Assembly (NCBI GenBank): GCA_016165875.1
Contig: JABBOT010000004.1
Span: 8,053,642 to 8,117,641, forward strand
DNA length: 64,000 nt
Origin: Acanthopleura granulata
Lineage: Eukaryota > Mollusca > Polyplacophora > Chitonida > Chitonidae
Reading direction: 5' to 3'
Positions 43,701-56,745 of the stretch are shown piece by piece (position 1 is the first letter of the stretch; the number at the start of each line of letters is the position of its first letter). The notes beneath the pieces are model-generated. The model was not told where the DNA came from. It searched no databases and saw only the letters and a program-made list of their open reading frames with translations. A program made the translations under genes and the position numbers.

Positions 43701-46700
43701 TGCCAGATTTGAAATCTCGTGTGTAAATATGTTGGATCGCGTTCCACATGAAAAAGGGAATACAATTTAATAAATGATATCTGTCCACAGGGAACCTGCA
43801 CAAAACGACATGAATGCACAAATTGTGCCCTTTTACATAATATGGAAGCATCTTAGGTCATGTATTGTCACCGCGGATATTGATTCTCAATAAATTTTGA
43901 AGAGTGTATGGGAAACAAGAAGTATCACTTGCGTTTCGAAAAGTTATCTACATGAAGAGAAGCAGTAGTTATGTTCAGGAACTGTTTGCATTAGAATAGA
44001 AAGTGCTTCATAGGAGAGAGTTAGAACTGGCGACGAATTATTATAAAGGTTTGCGATTCAACTTTCAGGACAGTCAGCCTACCTAAAGGCCAGAGGGATG
44101 TTTAAGTACAATTTCCCTAAATGCAAACGAAATGTACTTTATCACAAATGGGAATTTTTTTTCATAGTTCGGTGGTGTTTAGGAATGTCGACTGAGGCTT
44201 TTCGTTAAGCGCAACAACATTCATATTTGCATCAATATAGTATATATAACCGATTCCCACTGGTTTGTATGTAAGAAAAATTTGCAACTATCCGATGAGA
44301 AAAGTCCGTTTAATTGCTTCCAGAGACAATTAGTTTCCATGAGTTGCTATACTATCAAAAAACACATCGACCAGCTTTCTCCCCCCTCCCCAATCCCTCC
44401 AAGAACTTTCAGGGAACATCTTGTATTATAATTTTTTTTTATAATTTTTATAACATTTAGCGTGAAGCGCTGGTTCATTTTTTCTTTTTTCGGGCGGTGT
44501 TCGATCCTTTGTGATACGGTGACACTTTATATCGATTGCACGAGACATTAGCCGTCTTAACCGCTGTAATGATGTCCCAGGCAGTGGAAAAAGATGTAAC
44601 CCATTCCACTTAGTTTGCTCAAGACTGTCCATCAATCCACAAAAAATGTTTTGCATATTTCCCCGGTGTCTCTTAAACTGGCCCAGGTGGGGATTAGAAG
44701 AACTCTAATTGAGAATCATCTCATTGGCTATCACATCAACAAGAATGCTGTCACATCGTTCGAGTACTGTCGACTGGATTTTCCAATTTTATATGAACGG
44801 CCGCCTATTTGTAAGTCGATATAATAAAATGACGCATCATAGCATGTGTCGAGTTTAATATTTCACACTTATTGTGTCAGTAGGAGCCCGCTACAATTAA
44901 CTCCACGACTCGATAACGCCGTGACGCATTTGCGTTTTACAAGCACGATGCAAGGGAGGAAGTTAATAAACATCTGTACCTGAAAGGTGGCAGTGCATTT
45001 CCAATGGATGCCCTGAATGGAGCACTCGTTGATCAGGCTAATATGATTGGTTGCCGCCAGAATCTTGCCCAGCCATGCGGCCCACTGTCGATGCTAACAA
45101 TGATTATATTAGCCTCACTGTATAATGAGAGACACCTTAACCTAGCCACTGGCAACGAGTTAAGCCGATGCTTCAATAAATACCTGTTCTATCCCACTTA
45201 CATATCGTCCGAGGGAATTTTATCCGAACCCAACACCACTGATATAACTTTGTAGACTGAGGATATGTTTGACTTCGTTTTGCACCACCCTCGACTATTC
45301 ACTCCGCGCGCTATACATAACTTTGTTTCTGGTGTAAAATGGTACGTATGGCGAATTAGCTATACTCATGCTACAACTTATATTTTTTGTGCTGACAATG
45401 CGCCTCAGGACCGTAGAACTGTGTGCCGCATTTACATTTAAGTGTATACTTTAACAAAAACAAGATTTTTATTTGCAATGCATTCTCTCTTAGATATGTT
45501 AACATTAAGTATCCGCACAATGGCACTGGTGCCCCATTCAGTTGTGTATTCTCGTTTGGTTATGGTGACCACGGTTTTAGTGATTAGGCGTATTTAAACA
45601 ATAATTAACAACATTTTGGTTGATACGAGTGTCGGTTTCAGTAAGCACGGTATACAAACATTGTGAGGGAATAGAGTGCCTGTCCGAAACACATAAACGA
45701 GCCATGTAGTTTGAACGTACGCTAAGAATCAGTGCCTAGTAATAACTTTTCTTTTAACTGTACTGACCAAAATGTATAAATATCCCATCTGTATATACAT
45801 CATTTTCGATTGCTAGTTGACCTGCATTGTGTCGCTATATTTAGTAACGACGTTGTAGTTTAGTAACATGACGTACATATATCGAACTGAACCAGATGGT
45901 TACTATGCAAAGAAAAACGTTGCTAGTGACATTTGCTAATAATAGTACAGATTCGTTACTGAATGTGCGCTGGCAGTCTATTCCAAGTGAACTTTCTAGC
46001 CAGGTATCCATTACAAGGTAGCCCGTTAACCTTGACAATAAGGCTTACTAAATGGTATTTGCCGCTTGTGTTCTTGACATGATATACTTCTGACAATACC
46101 ATCTAATTAGTAAGCAAATCTAATTCAGAATCCATGAGAGTACACACATCCACATTGTAGCGTGGTCACATTACATGCCATCGACAAAAGCTTCACCTGG
46201 TGTTAAGTTTCCACCACAGGCAGGCATATATGAAAAGCTCTACTGAAAATATGATTAAGGTATGCATTGGTGATTGTGTGTTGGTCACACAAATCACAAT
46301 AATGATTGTGAAGTGGTTATCTTTTCCAAAGGAAATATAAACCCTTGCGATGTTTTTTTATATAAAGTGTTACATGTTATATACTAATTATTAAACTTTT
46401 ACATAATACTGAAATGTTTGAATAATAAATTTGTCACGTGGTTTGTTTATGTACTTGTGATAGACGTGTTTTATTGTGCTTTACATGTGTAAATTCGTTA
46501 AAAATCAGTGTGCCTTGTCACTTAAGTCTTGGACAATCAGACAGATAGAAACAATTTATTCCAGTCGGGGTTGAACGTGTATGGTATTGTAAGCCCACGC
46601 CATGAGCACTATTTGGTATACAGCCGTATGTTCCGGTCACTTGACGCATTTATCTCAGACATGTTTAACACAATGGCAATTGGGGACTGTAATTACGCGT

Positions 46701-46804
46701 GCAGTTGTCTCCCTTGCTGTGTGGTATGTTGGATTAAAGTTGAAAAGGGTTAAAGTGGTCAACAAAATCTTTTAAATACGGCCAAAGTAACATTCAAATA
46801 CCCT
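40776..46804. other. Long intergenic stretch, no supported gene
   Basis: Mostly AT-rich. Open frames such as 41739-42086 (+) and 44917-45255 (+, 112 codons, no domain recognised, composition protein-like) are within chance expectation. No RNA gene, CpG-rich promoter or known repeat was identified. Confidence 0.35.
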
Positions 46805-46890
46805 TGTGCTGTAATGAACCTACATTCCCGTCATACCCGCCGTCAAAAAAAAAATGAACGTTCTGGGTCAACAAGACTAATATGAACAGT
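46805..46890 (+). repeat. X repeat fragment, 5' module
   Basis: 'cattcccgtcatacccgccgtcaaaaaaa...gaacgttctgggtcaa' aligns with 'cattcgtatacaacccgtcaaacaaattgggcgttcgggtcaa' at 30272. Confidence 0.45.
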
Positions 46891-48134
46891 TTAGTGACTG
46901 ATTTTCCTGTGTAGCTAAACAAACTGTTTTGTATCTAGTTAAAGGAACTGCTCTGAAACAAATGAGAGCGGATTACTGGCACATTCGTTTATGCGGTATA
47001 CAAAGAAATAGGCCATGACTCGCTGCAGTTGCAGAGCGATTGAATGATGACGATATAATGGAATCGCACTCGCCATGTTTTGCTGTTCTGTTGGCTGTTT
47101 GGTGCACAACTCATGCAAATCACCTCGACGAAGGTCGTTAATGGACATCATTACAGAGCTGTACCCAGGTGTTAAGTTTTGTCTTGAAGGCACGGTAGAT
47201 TTAGTTTGAGTACAATCCAAAGGTTAAAGTGCTGAAGTCAGTCAGTCCTTGTAGTTCATATGGCAACTCTTACTTTAGCTAACACCCTACGGCTCTTTCG
47301 GTTCTTAATGCTTCTTTGTGCAAGTCAGATTGAGTAAAATATATAAACAGTAATACTCAAAAGGAAAATGAGATTTCCGCTGACAAACGACAACTTGGGA
47401 TGTAAGCTGTGTAGAGTAAAAAAATCTACATTTATTCTTATCTCAAGTGTTTTTCTTTAGGTCAATTTTTAATTCATGAATGCACCATGGCACAAAATTG
47501 AACCTCACCGTTTCTGAATATCATGCGGTGTTCTAAGCTGAACAGAACATTTACATTATTAATGGCAGTTGGAGCCGTTGGCTTGCCTTCAATTAAAACT
47601 GACGCACTCACACATGACCACGTATTTTGGCGAAGTAACCGGATCGCTGGCAGCTATTTAGTGCCCAATCCCCTCAAACGTGAACTGAAGGTTGAAGAAA
47701 ATCCTCACTTCATGCAACGTGATACCGACAACTAGTGATAATACTTAACACACGATTACAGACTGTGTCCGCTGGGAAAAAGGAATCCGAATTATGATGA
47801 CACTGGGCAGAAATGTAGCGAACAGTTTGACAAAAACAAGAGTTAATAATACGTCCGAGACAATATTGTTTTCCTTTTTTCCGGTATCCTTTACTGCACT
47901 TTATATCTGGACAGGTCTGTATTCCCACAGGTCTATTTTCCCACAATTCTACGAATAAATAACGTGTCATAAGATTTGAACGAGAAACATGTCTGGGATT
48001 GCCATTCATTACAGTTTAGAAACATTTGTAAATTCGTTTCTGTATGCAGCGACAATCGTATCCAGCAAAAGGCTCTATTTGCAGCCATTGGGTTTCCAAT
48101 ATTCAAGACACAAAATGTCTATATACTCTTGGCC
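46891..48134. other. Intergenic, nothing recognised
   Basis: Short frames only, downstream of the GPCR gene on the minus strand. Confidence 0.3.
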
Positions 48135-48140
48135 TTTATT
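48135..48140 (-). terminator. Candidate polyadenylation signal of the GPCR gene
   Basis: TTTATT on the plus strand is AATAAA on the minus strand, about 600 bases past the stop codon. Other hexamers could be used. Confidence 0.3.
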
Positions 48141-48737
48141 AAATGGAATTAAATACATCTTAGGCCATAACCCGTACATGCTAGCATTCCCCTAAGCTGA
48201 TGAGAAATGTCTACATCCCATGGACACGGGATAGTGGTTATCATTACAGACAATGATAAAAAGCACACGCCCCGAATAGCGTTGTAATAGTAAAGAGATA
48301 AATTCTGGAAAACAGGATAATGTAGCGATCACAAAGAGCGATTAGTGTCAAATGCAGATATATGTTACGTACCAAAAGTCGTTGTATTTTGGTCGTGTGC
48401 TTCTTATATTTTGAAATTCAGCTGGTTAGTCGCCTGTGACAAATAGGTGCTACAAATCACATCGTGTGAACAGGACGTAAACCTTTTCGTATATCAGTTT
48501 AGAATCCTTCTAATGATGCCCTACATCGGCATTGCACAAGTTCTCTTGACTGCATTATTGCGTTATGGAAAAGAATTCTTAGAGAATTTAAGCCATTTCC
48601 TGATGATAGAAATACATGCACAAACATAATTATACTTGCTACATTTGCGTAACAGGTAATACAATTCAAACGTTGATAACAAACCCCAGCCAGACGAATA
48701 ACGGAACGCACTACAATCACTGAACTAATGAAAGTGA

Positions 48738-50327
48738 TCAGTCATACTTGTTTGCCGTTGTAAAACTATTTCTATCGAACGGCTCAAAACGTTTTCGCAG
48801 AGGAGCGCCAAATTGCAGCATTTTTCTAAATTTACGCCTAAAATTGGCGTTGCATAAGGGGTATAGGAAAGGGTTCAGAGTAGAGTTCATATATCCAATC
48901 CAAGTCATGGCAGTAAGCAGGTCCGGCTCCACGCATCCATCGCAGAATGCCACCACAAGAAAAAGAATAAAATAGGGCAGGAAGCAGAGGGTGAAGGCGC
49001 CCATGATCACACCAAGTTGACGGGCTGCCTTGATCTCCTTGGACAGAGAAGATGTTTGCTTTACGATTCTCACCCTTTCTTTGAAGTTAAAAACCGTAGT
49101 GGTCAGTCTCCGGTTCTTTTGATCCCTCAGGAGATTAAAATCGCTCTCCTGCCTTCGTAGAGGTCTCCGCTGGAGAGCAGTATTGGCAGTGACCGTTCCA
49201 CCGGGCTTAAGCAATGCTTCGTGCTCTCTGTGATCTCTCTTCTTCTTAGCCTCTTTAGGTTTTGAATGCGTCTTTTGTGTGTTTGTCGTTCCACTCAGAC
49301 TTTTTGCTGTTTTGTGTCTCTCTTCTTTCCTACAACCATTATTTCCACTACACGCGCTGCTTGGAGAAGGCGCCGGAGCAGAAAGAGATGTTTCCGCCAA
49401 CGCTGCAGGATTAAACATAACGTTAGCGAAATGTGGAGTTAAAGGAACGTGCTCTTCGTAGAAAAACCGTTCCACTTTTTCGGTTTGTGGATCAACAACA
49501 TTTTCATCGTATACATATTCCACATGATACTGGTTATCTCCCTTTTTCGATTTATCTTTCGTTTTCACTTTCTGTTTTGTAGCAATTAAAGGAATTGAAG
49601 TATATCCTGATTTTCCAGATTTGGATTTTCGTAATTCCCCTTCCGGAATTTCAACAGGGAAATCTGACCTTTTTAAAGAATTGTCATTTGTTCCGTCTTC
49701 AGCACATAAGGATGGAGGAGTGGTGTCGTCCCCAAAGGTGTCGTTTTTCTGGTCGCTGTCTTCCATTGGCGCTACGTGCGTATTCACTGTTGTGCTATTT
49801 GCGGCCATGCCGCCAACGTTCCTTTGTCCCAATTCGAACTCCGACCGTTTCCTAATTTCGTGAAATATTTTTCCATAAAGGGTATACATAACAGCTAGTG
49901 GTAGGTAGAAATTAAAAAATGCCGTGACAATCTTAAATACAGTGTTTGTAGCGTATTCGGTATCACAGACATTGCTAGGTACGGTCCGTTCCCCTCCATG
50001 GGCGAACTTATGCCAGCCGACGATGGGGATAAGCCACAAGGAAGAAGCAAACCAGACGATTGAAATCATTATCAACGCCCTCTTTTTTGTCCGTCGTCTG
50101 ATATATCGTAAAGGTGAGGTAACCGACCAGTATCTGTCGAGACTCAATATAAAGAGGTTGAAAATGGAAGCTGTGCTGGCTGTATAGTCCACTGCAATCC
50201 ATATCTGGCAGACTGCAACCCCGAACAACCAATCCTCGGTAAAAATGTAGATGGCGCTGATTGGCATAACTATTAAACCCACAACGAGGTCGGCTATTGC
50301 CAGGCTGACGATGAACATGTTACTGAC
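48738..50327 (-). CDS. Histamine H1 receptor-like biogenic amine GPCR, last exon (TM2-TM7)
   Basis: The minus-strand exon opens after acceptor 'cttgttaattacag' at 50327, in phase 0, with VSNMFIVSLAIADLVVG (TM2). It encodes 529 residues to TGA. Counting from the first Met: the TM3 Asp that binds the amine is D44 (WIAVDYTASTAS), Cys37 and Cys118 form the expected disulfide, DRY is at 61-63, TM5 has K129, T132 and N136 in FKIVTAFFNFYLP, TM6 is CFLPYFILF (445-453), and NPFLY is at 482-486. The K/T/N triad and 'NFYLP', 'PYFI.F..AFC', 'WIGYMNSTLNP' are those of vertebrate H1. Muscarinic and octopamine receptors fit less well. The long third loop (about 155-430) is basic and Ser-rich. The N-terminus and TM1 are on an exon not found. 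The TM6 toggle Trp is Phe. Confidence 0.88.
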   Translation of the reverse strand, partial: VSNMFIVSLAIADLVVGLIVMPISAIYIFTEDWLFGVAVCQIWIAVDYTASTASIFNLFILSLDRYWSVTSPLRYIRRRTKKRALIMISIVWFASSLWLIPIVGWHKFAHGGERTVPSNVCDTEYATNTVFKIVTAFFNFYLPLAVMYTLYGKIFHEIRKRSEFELGQRNVGGMAANSTTVNTHVAPMEDSDQKNDTFGDDTTPPSLCAEDGTNDNSLKRSDFPVEIPEGELRKSKSGKSGYTSIPLIATKQKVKTKDKSKKGDNQYHVEYVYDENVVDPQTEKVERFFYEEHVPLTPHFANVMFNPAALAETSLSAPAPSPSSACSGNNGCRKEERHKTAKSLSGTTNTQKTHSKPKEAKKKRDHREHEALLKPGGTVTANTALQRRPLRRQESDFNLLRDQKNRRLTTTVFNFKERVRIVKQTSSLSKEIKAARQLGVIMGAFTLCFLPYFILFLVVAFCDGCVEPDLLTAMTWIGYMNSTLNPFLYPLCNANFRRKFRKMLQFGAPLRKRFEPFDRNSFTTANKYD

Positions 50328-50639
50328 CTGTAATTAACAAGAAAAGAAAAGAATGTTAGCCTTGGCAGAAAAGACTTAATAAACGCATGCTGACTTTCTC
50401 AATTTTTGGTCGAAGTCTTCTTTGTCATCGCTACAAAACAGATCTGACTAAACATTGAGAAGGCCAATGTGCGTCATACTAAGTGTTTTCGGGATCTCGG
50501 TCGCTTTATTACTGAAATATGTAACAAATATGTATTTGCGTGAAATGAAAATAAAGTCTAAATTACCTAACACGGCCTTTTACACACTGTTTACAAATTA
50601 GATAGAAGATGTAATTAAGACATAAAAAACAACAACATC
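50328..50639 (-). other. Intron upstream of the GPCR exon
   Basis: Begins with the acceptor of the last exon (read on the minus strand). No TM1-like frame is seen near it. Confidence 0.4.
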
Positions 50640-50775
50640 ATGGACAGTAAAACAGGGCAGATCAGCGGCTAGAGCGTGATAGCTAGCAAATGGTCACACA
50701 TTATCGGTGAATTCCGACCTTGTCAATTTATCTCAGTTTGATTTTACTATAACTGCTGACGTAATTCTGAAGCAC
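50640..50775 (+). repeat. X repeat fragment in the GPCR intron
   Basis: 'acagtaaaacagggcagatcagcggctagagcgtgatagctagcaaatggtcacacattatcggtgaattccgaccttgtcaatttatctcag' matches the X core. It lies antisense to the receptor gene. Confidence 0.7.
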
Positions 50776-53700
50776 TTAGAGCTTCGAATGAGAATCGATA
50801 AATACATCAAAAATCTTATAGGACTGGGAAGCGCAAAAGGCTTCGTATGTACCAAAAGTGATAGCCCCCTATAATATCCAGTTCCCCACTGAACAACTCA
50901 AACGTTGGAGAAACACCGAAGAGGTTAAAATCAAGACTCAGAACGGTCGCCACAAATAGGTGTTGTCCTATTTTACATACCACACAGTACCACAGTATTT
51001 AAGTCAGGTCAGGAAGTACATCTCATGTGTTTCAGTGTGTTTTTACTGTTTTCCATACACAATGAACAAAAAAGGTTGTAGGGATCGATTGTGGCTTAAG
51101 GAGATAAAATATCATCCGCACAATATTAGCTTTATGCGGAACTTGATTCACACGTGTAACTGTACTTTACCAGTACATAGTTCTTTGAGATGGTTTAAAT
51201 TAGCAATAACATTTGGTCTCTGGGGAATGACTGGATAAGTGACAATTCAAACATTTTAAGAAGCGTTGTATTTTGTGCGGAAACAATCATGGAACAGGAT
51301 AATTTTAGTGACATCATTACTATAATCGCCTTTATTTGTCACAGTGGCTTATAACTTGAAATACTGTAAACAACCAAGGAGTCGCACTGGAATATTGAAC
51401 ACTTCACGGAGTGAGGCTCCGCCTTTCATGGGGCGACATCTTAATAAAAGCTTCATGGAGGGAGTTTTTGTGTAAATTGGGAAAATATAATCACACCGTA
51501 GTTTACTGCCAAATATTGCATAATGACTACTAGTAAAATGTGTAAATGCTGAACTATAATTGCTTTTTACTGATTAACACGTCCATGGTACATTGTCAAT
51601 AAAGTTGAGAGTGCTGATTACCAGTCATCTTTCCCAATCACGAGCTGCCACTCACCCTTCTTGATTGCCACAGGTGAAAGGCGAATGTCATTATTACACA
51701 ATAACTCCAAATGTACTTTCGTTGCCTTGGGCGCATTGACTTTTTATTATTTGGTAAGAAGGTTCACCAACAAAAACTGCTTGTGATTGACCTGATCCCG
51801 GAGAATCTTGGATCTGGTAATGGGTAGATAGCCTGTGTTCGATCTACAACAGAATTCAATATCGCATCGGTTTTCCTCAGGCAAATGGCAATGTAATTCA
51901 TATCGCGCAATACATTTCTATGGAATCAAAGTCAACGTGTCGTGAGAAATTGGGAATTTCATTGAACTGCAAAATTGCATTCTGTCTCATCGTCTCGACC
52001 CTGGTCCAGTTCAGGCACTTTACACATCTCCAGAAAATCGCTGGTGGCTTGTATGACTCGTTACTAATGAGAACTTGTCGTTGTAATTTATTTTTGTCCA
52101 GACAGAGAGGGGATATATTTGAATATTGGAAACGAAAAATAGCTCAGAAAGCCTACAGGTGTCAAAACCTGTGATGCCTGAAAACAAAGCCAAAGTTGTG
52201 AAACAATCAATGAAGAAAAACTGTTTAAGAATGCTAATTGTGAAAGAGTTACGTATCACTATCACATTTATCACAACCAATTCATCACCAGGTCTAAAAG
52301 CACAGCCACTGTCCATCGTTCACATCACAACCATGAGGTTACCAATAAACGAAGCCTGTGTCTAGCGCTTGTGGAAGTTGTATATGGGAAGATTGCATTT
52401 GATGTTATCTTTACAAGGGTATGCATGGCGCCAGACACGATGGGAAATTTTAATGCGTAGCGTTCGACTCCGTGCGTCACCGCTCCTCTTGATTTTACTC
52501 TCCACTTCGACTATAGTCTCTTATAATGAACACTTACATTCAAAGTTCTTCTGAGGATTCATGAAAAAGATGCCCAAAGAGGGCATACATCAATCTTTCG
52601 TTCTTTAAAACAATTTTAAATCAGGTGACTATATTTACATACAAACACGTGAGTAGGCATAAAGCTTAATATTGCCTGTAGCAATCCATGATGACTTCAA
52701 CAGGCTATACCACACAAGGGTTTTCTGTGGACTCTTTAATAAAACCCATTCACTTCATCTTTCGTTTCCGAATTTTTACACCTAATGACATCGTTGGTTG
52801 ATTTTCTACACGCCTTGATGCCTTCGTATAGAGTGTTAATTTCTTGGACAACAGAAGTCATCAGCTAAATTAAGCGTGTTATGAACTTTCACAAAAAATC
52901 ATTTGATACACAGACTTTAGAACCTAAAATACCATGGCCGTCGGTAAAAGTGGCTAACTAATCATAACACACAGATGTCTGCTTCTAATATCACAGTGTC
53001 TTATATAGTACGTATTTATTGGTTTTTTTGTAGTACAGTAACTAGAGGCCTGTTTTATTAGTGTTTTGGAATTGGGTTTTCTGTTCATCGGGTGAAAAGT
53101 CATCAGTTGAGGGTTGATGTATGAATTGTGCTAAAATCCAGAAGTTCAGTGTCGGGATCACGTACACAAGTTAAATCTCCATTTAAGTCATAATTTCGCC
53201 TGGTGTGGGTGGGGATGGGTGGTGGGGAGGGGATGAGACAGGGTAAAATGCTCAACTAATGCTCATGTTTTAAATCAGCAGAACACAAATTTTTCTTCTT
53301 GAAGATGTCCATTGAAATAGTATGGAGATACTCTTTGTTTCTTGCCTTTGCCATGACGAGTAAAATTATTATCAAATCACAGCCCATTATACGGTACATG
53401 TACTAATTTGTCAACTGTACATTAAACAGATTTGTGACGTTCACGACCGTGGTTGAGCTCTCCCGCTTGATATACAAAAAGAAATACTTGAAAACAAGAC
53501 ATCATCTGATATTTTTTATATTGTATTTAAATGCAACCACTCCTTTTAGATCGTTTATATACTATTTAACGAGACCAACCCATTCTTTCTCTCCTGCAAT
53601 CATTTACAATTGTCCGTAGAATGATATAAGGTGCACGGTAATGGTATATTGCAGGGACTGATTAAAAAGGTCCTAGATATTAGCAAGCTTCCTGAATCTA

Positions 53701-56695
53701 GATCATCGATCTTTGCCAGTGTACGTAAATATGATCACTGAGGTCAATGTATAACTACAGTTGGGCAAATAAAATGCCCCAAGGTACATTTGCCTATATT
53801 ATTAAATTTATCAGCTAGAAATAGGTATTAATTCATCAGGTGTGACCTGTAAATGAAATCATAGTACTAACACATGACATTGGGAAACTATGTCACCAGT
53901 TCACGTCTTGTTCACCTTTGCTCAACTGTGTAGTTTAATTAATTGCCATTAAAAACCTATATTTCTGTTCAGAGACTTCTCAAGCGTGTTTTAACATCGT
54001 TTATTCACTTTCACTTCCTTTGGCAGCAAAACGTAAACACAGATTTATATCCAAGAATTACCTAACTCCCATTTCTGCTGACAATACAGATCTCTCTTGA
54101 TAGCCATTAACGATACTTCTATGACTGCTTGCTGCAATGTCACAGTCTTTATGGGTGTACCGACGTTAACAAAACTGTTTCAAGCGGTATATCAAATCAC
54201 ATGTCATAATACCTATGCTGTAAAGGTGCTATTGCAGGCACATAAAACTGGTTAGAAAGATAATGAGCCATCAGAAAATATCCACAGCTGACCACACTAA
54301 TTGTGAGCAGTGAGCTCATTAGCTAATGCATTCCATATGATAATAAGTCCTTGAGAGGGTAGTTTTACGACTGCTTTTTGTGATCGTTATAAAATATAGA
54401 CCATCATTAAATAAGCAATTAAACTACCAGCATGAATCAGTAACTGAGAAACGTTATAATAATTTATATTATCTCAAAATTTGTCAGTAAGATGTAGTCG
54501 GTGAAATGAATTTTTTATTGTGTACGTTTGTGATAAATGAGGCACAGCTTTGGCTGGCTACCCCAACGATCACTGATAAGCTTGCCTAAGAAAGATTGCG
54601 ACCACGTCACCTTACTTGGTTGTCTGCCACCTTAAAATGGACCTGAGAGGATAAAAAGGTTGCAATTTATTAAAGGACATAAGACAGTTACAAATAGCTA
54701 CTGCAACGATGGAGCTGGATTCGTCCCTATACAGCTTATAAATCAATTTGTGATCCAGTCCATTTATTTGCTCACAACGATATCTCTATAAAAATCACTC
54801 ACTGTAATCTAAGGTACCTGTTTCTTGCTGGTGGTAAGTTTCTGGGCCTTTGGATCGGCATGAATAAAACTTATCTTCCTACGGACTGAAATGGCGGTTA
54901 ATTAGTTGTAAGAAAAAAACAGTTAAGCTCTTGGCATTTTGAGGCAAGATACAAGAGAGGAATTTTGAAGTTTTACCAGGACAGCACTCCTTCTATAGAC
55001 TATACAGAATAATAGATTTCAGTTGACAGAACACAACAAAACCGTACTTGTAGTGCAGCAATGAAATCAACTATATTAAAGCTAAACGTCACGTCCGATG
55101 TTCACATACCAGGATAGGGTGGGGGGGGGGCAGCCAAGGATCGCCTAAAACTTTAGTTAAATGTAAGAAATAATATATGAACACAGTAACATGCAAGGGA
55201 GAAGCAGTTATTTGTTTTCAGTGATGGCGGGAAGACGGTCGATATTACAGACATGACATCCATTTTAAAATTCAACCTCGTAGTCCGTGAAAAATTTCCA
55301 GGTCGAATACAAATATTGGTCTCAGTCGTGCTTCGATTGCAGTTTTTCATAAAATCACATTGCTGTTGTAATAGGCACTCCTCCCAAATAAGTGGTCTTT
55401 GTTATAATTGTAAAAAGTGATCTAATTATTTTTTTTATTTAGATGGTGGATCATACTCTACTTTCTGAGAACAGTTGGAATTAGTTCCGAATAGATCCTC
55501 GTGTACATCAGCGACATGAACGGTCTTGTGACGGAGTTACGGCAGCATCTGTACAAATAGCCAGTCGAATCATGTGATCATTCAACTGGACGCCATTTTG
55601 TACAATCATGCGACGGTCATCTGGTGATATTGCAGAGCTCTTATGACTGCGATTAATTAACTCCAGTTAGTTCCCCCATTCACCTATGTGTGCGGTCGTG
55701 AATGATATAAGCCCCCAGTTGCACTCCATACGTGTGCCTTAGGCCAGGTTTTCGATGAGTTAGAAAATACTGTTATTACCGGATAGGCACCTTACCTGAT
55801 TGACACAGCTCTAATCCTACCTATTTGTATACCTTGGTCATACATACCGACATTTCGTGTCGTATTAGTGTGGCGGAACTATAATTCAAGACACAAGTAC
55901 ATCTGACAGTATATTTGAAACAAAGATTATCGTATGTTAAGGATCGTAAGATGACATCGGTTTACATGATGTAGGCTAGTAGTTCAAAACGTAACAATAA
56001 GAAGCTCTTTCCGTTTCATGAGATCTCCGTGTTTGTCATTTTCTAAATTTTGCCATCATCAAAGCAAATTTTTTCTTAACATATATATATCGGTACAATG
56101 TACGAAACTTGACATTCAGCTTTTGGTAGCCTCTATCGATTTGCGGAAGAAATAGCACACGAACTTGATTTTAGCCCCAGTGGATGCAAAACAAAGAAAG
56201 CCTACTATACATAGTTTCAATCAAACCAAACAAAATTGTTACAATAAGTGGTTAGCACGCAGAAAAATAATAAATAATGTCATTTCAAAAGTTCAGAGTC
56301 TTCTCTACTTTCATAATAAGATGTTTCCCCTTTGGCAGAATGCATTACTTGAGTAATTATGTAGAAAAAAACAAGAGAAAATGAAGTCATAAATCACACC
56401 ATGTATAATTATGATTTTATCTGCGAATAGCTCTTTCTGGAGTGTTTTATGGAGATGTTATTGTTATACAAAGATTGCCTGTCGGATGTTCAACTACATG
56501 AATTGAGGCATGATCTTTAAGTGTCCTAAAGTATCTCTTGGCAACCTAGACTTGTCAAGTGTAATGTAATTGGAGCACAGGTACGATGACATCAGCCATC
56601 TAAGCTTTCATTGCATCTGTTGTCATTGGCATCGTGTAATTAAAAAAAATTTATGCCTAGGCAGTCAAGACACTATTTAAAACGAAATCATGTCA

Positions 56696-56745
56696 ACAAC
56701 AAAAACAACAACAACAAACAAAAAACAAAAAAAAAGCAAGAAAAA
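56696..56745. repeat. (CAA)n/A-rich simple sequence
   Basis: Repeated ACAAC/AACAA units pass into A-rich sequence. Confidence 0.8.
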
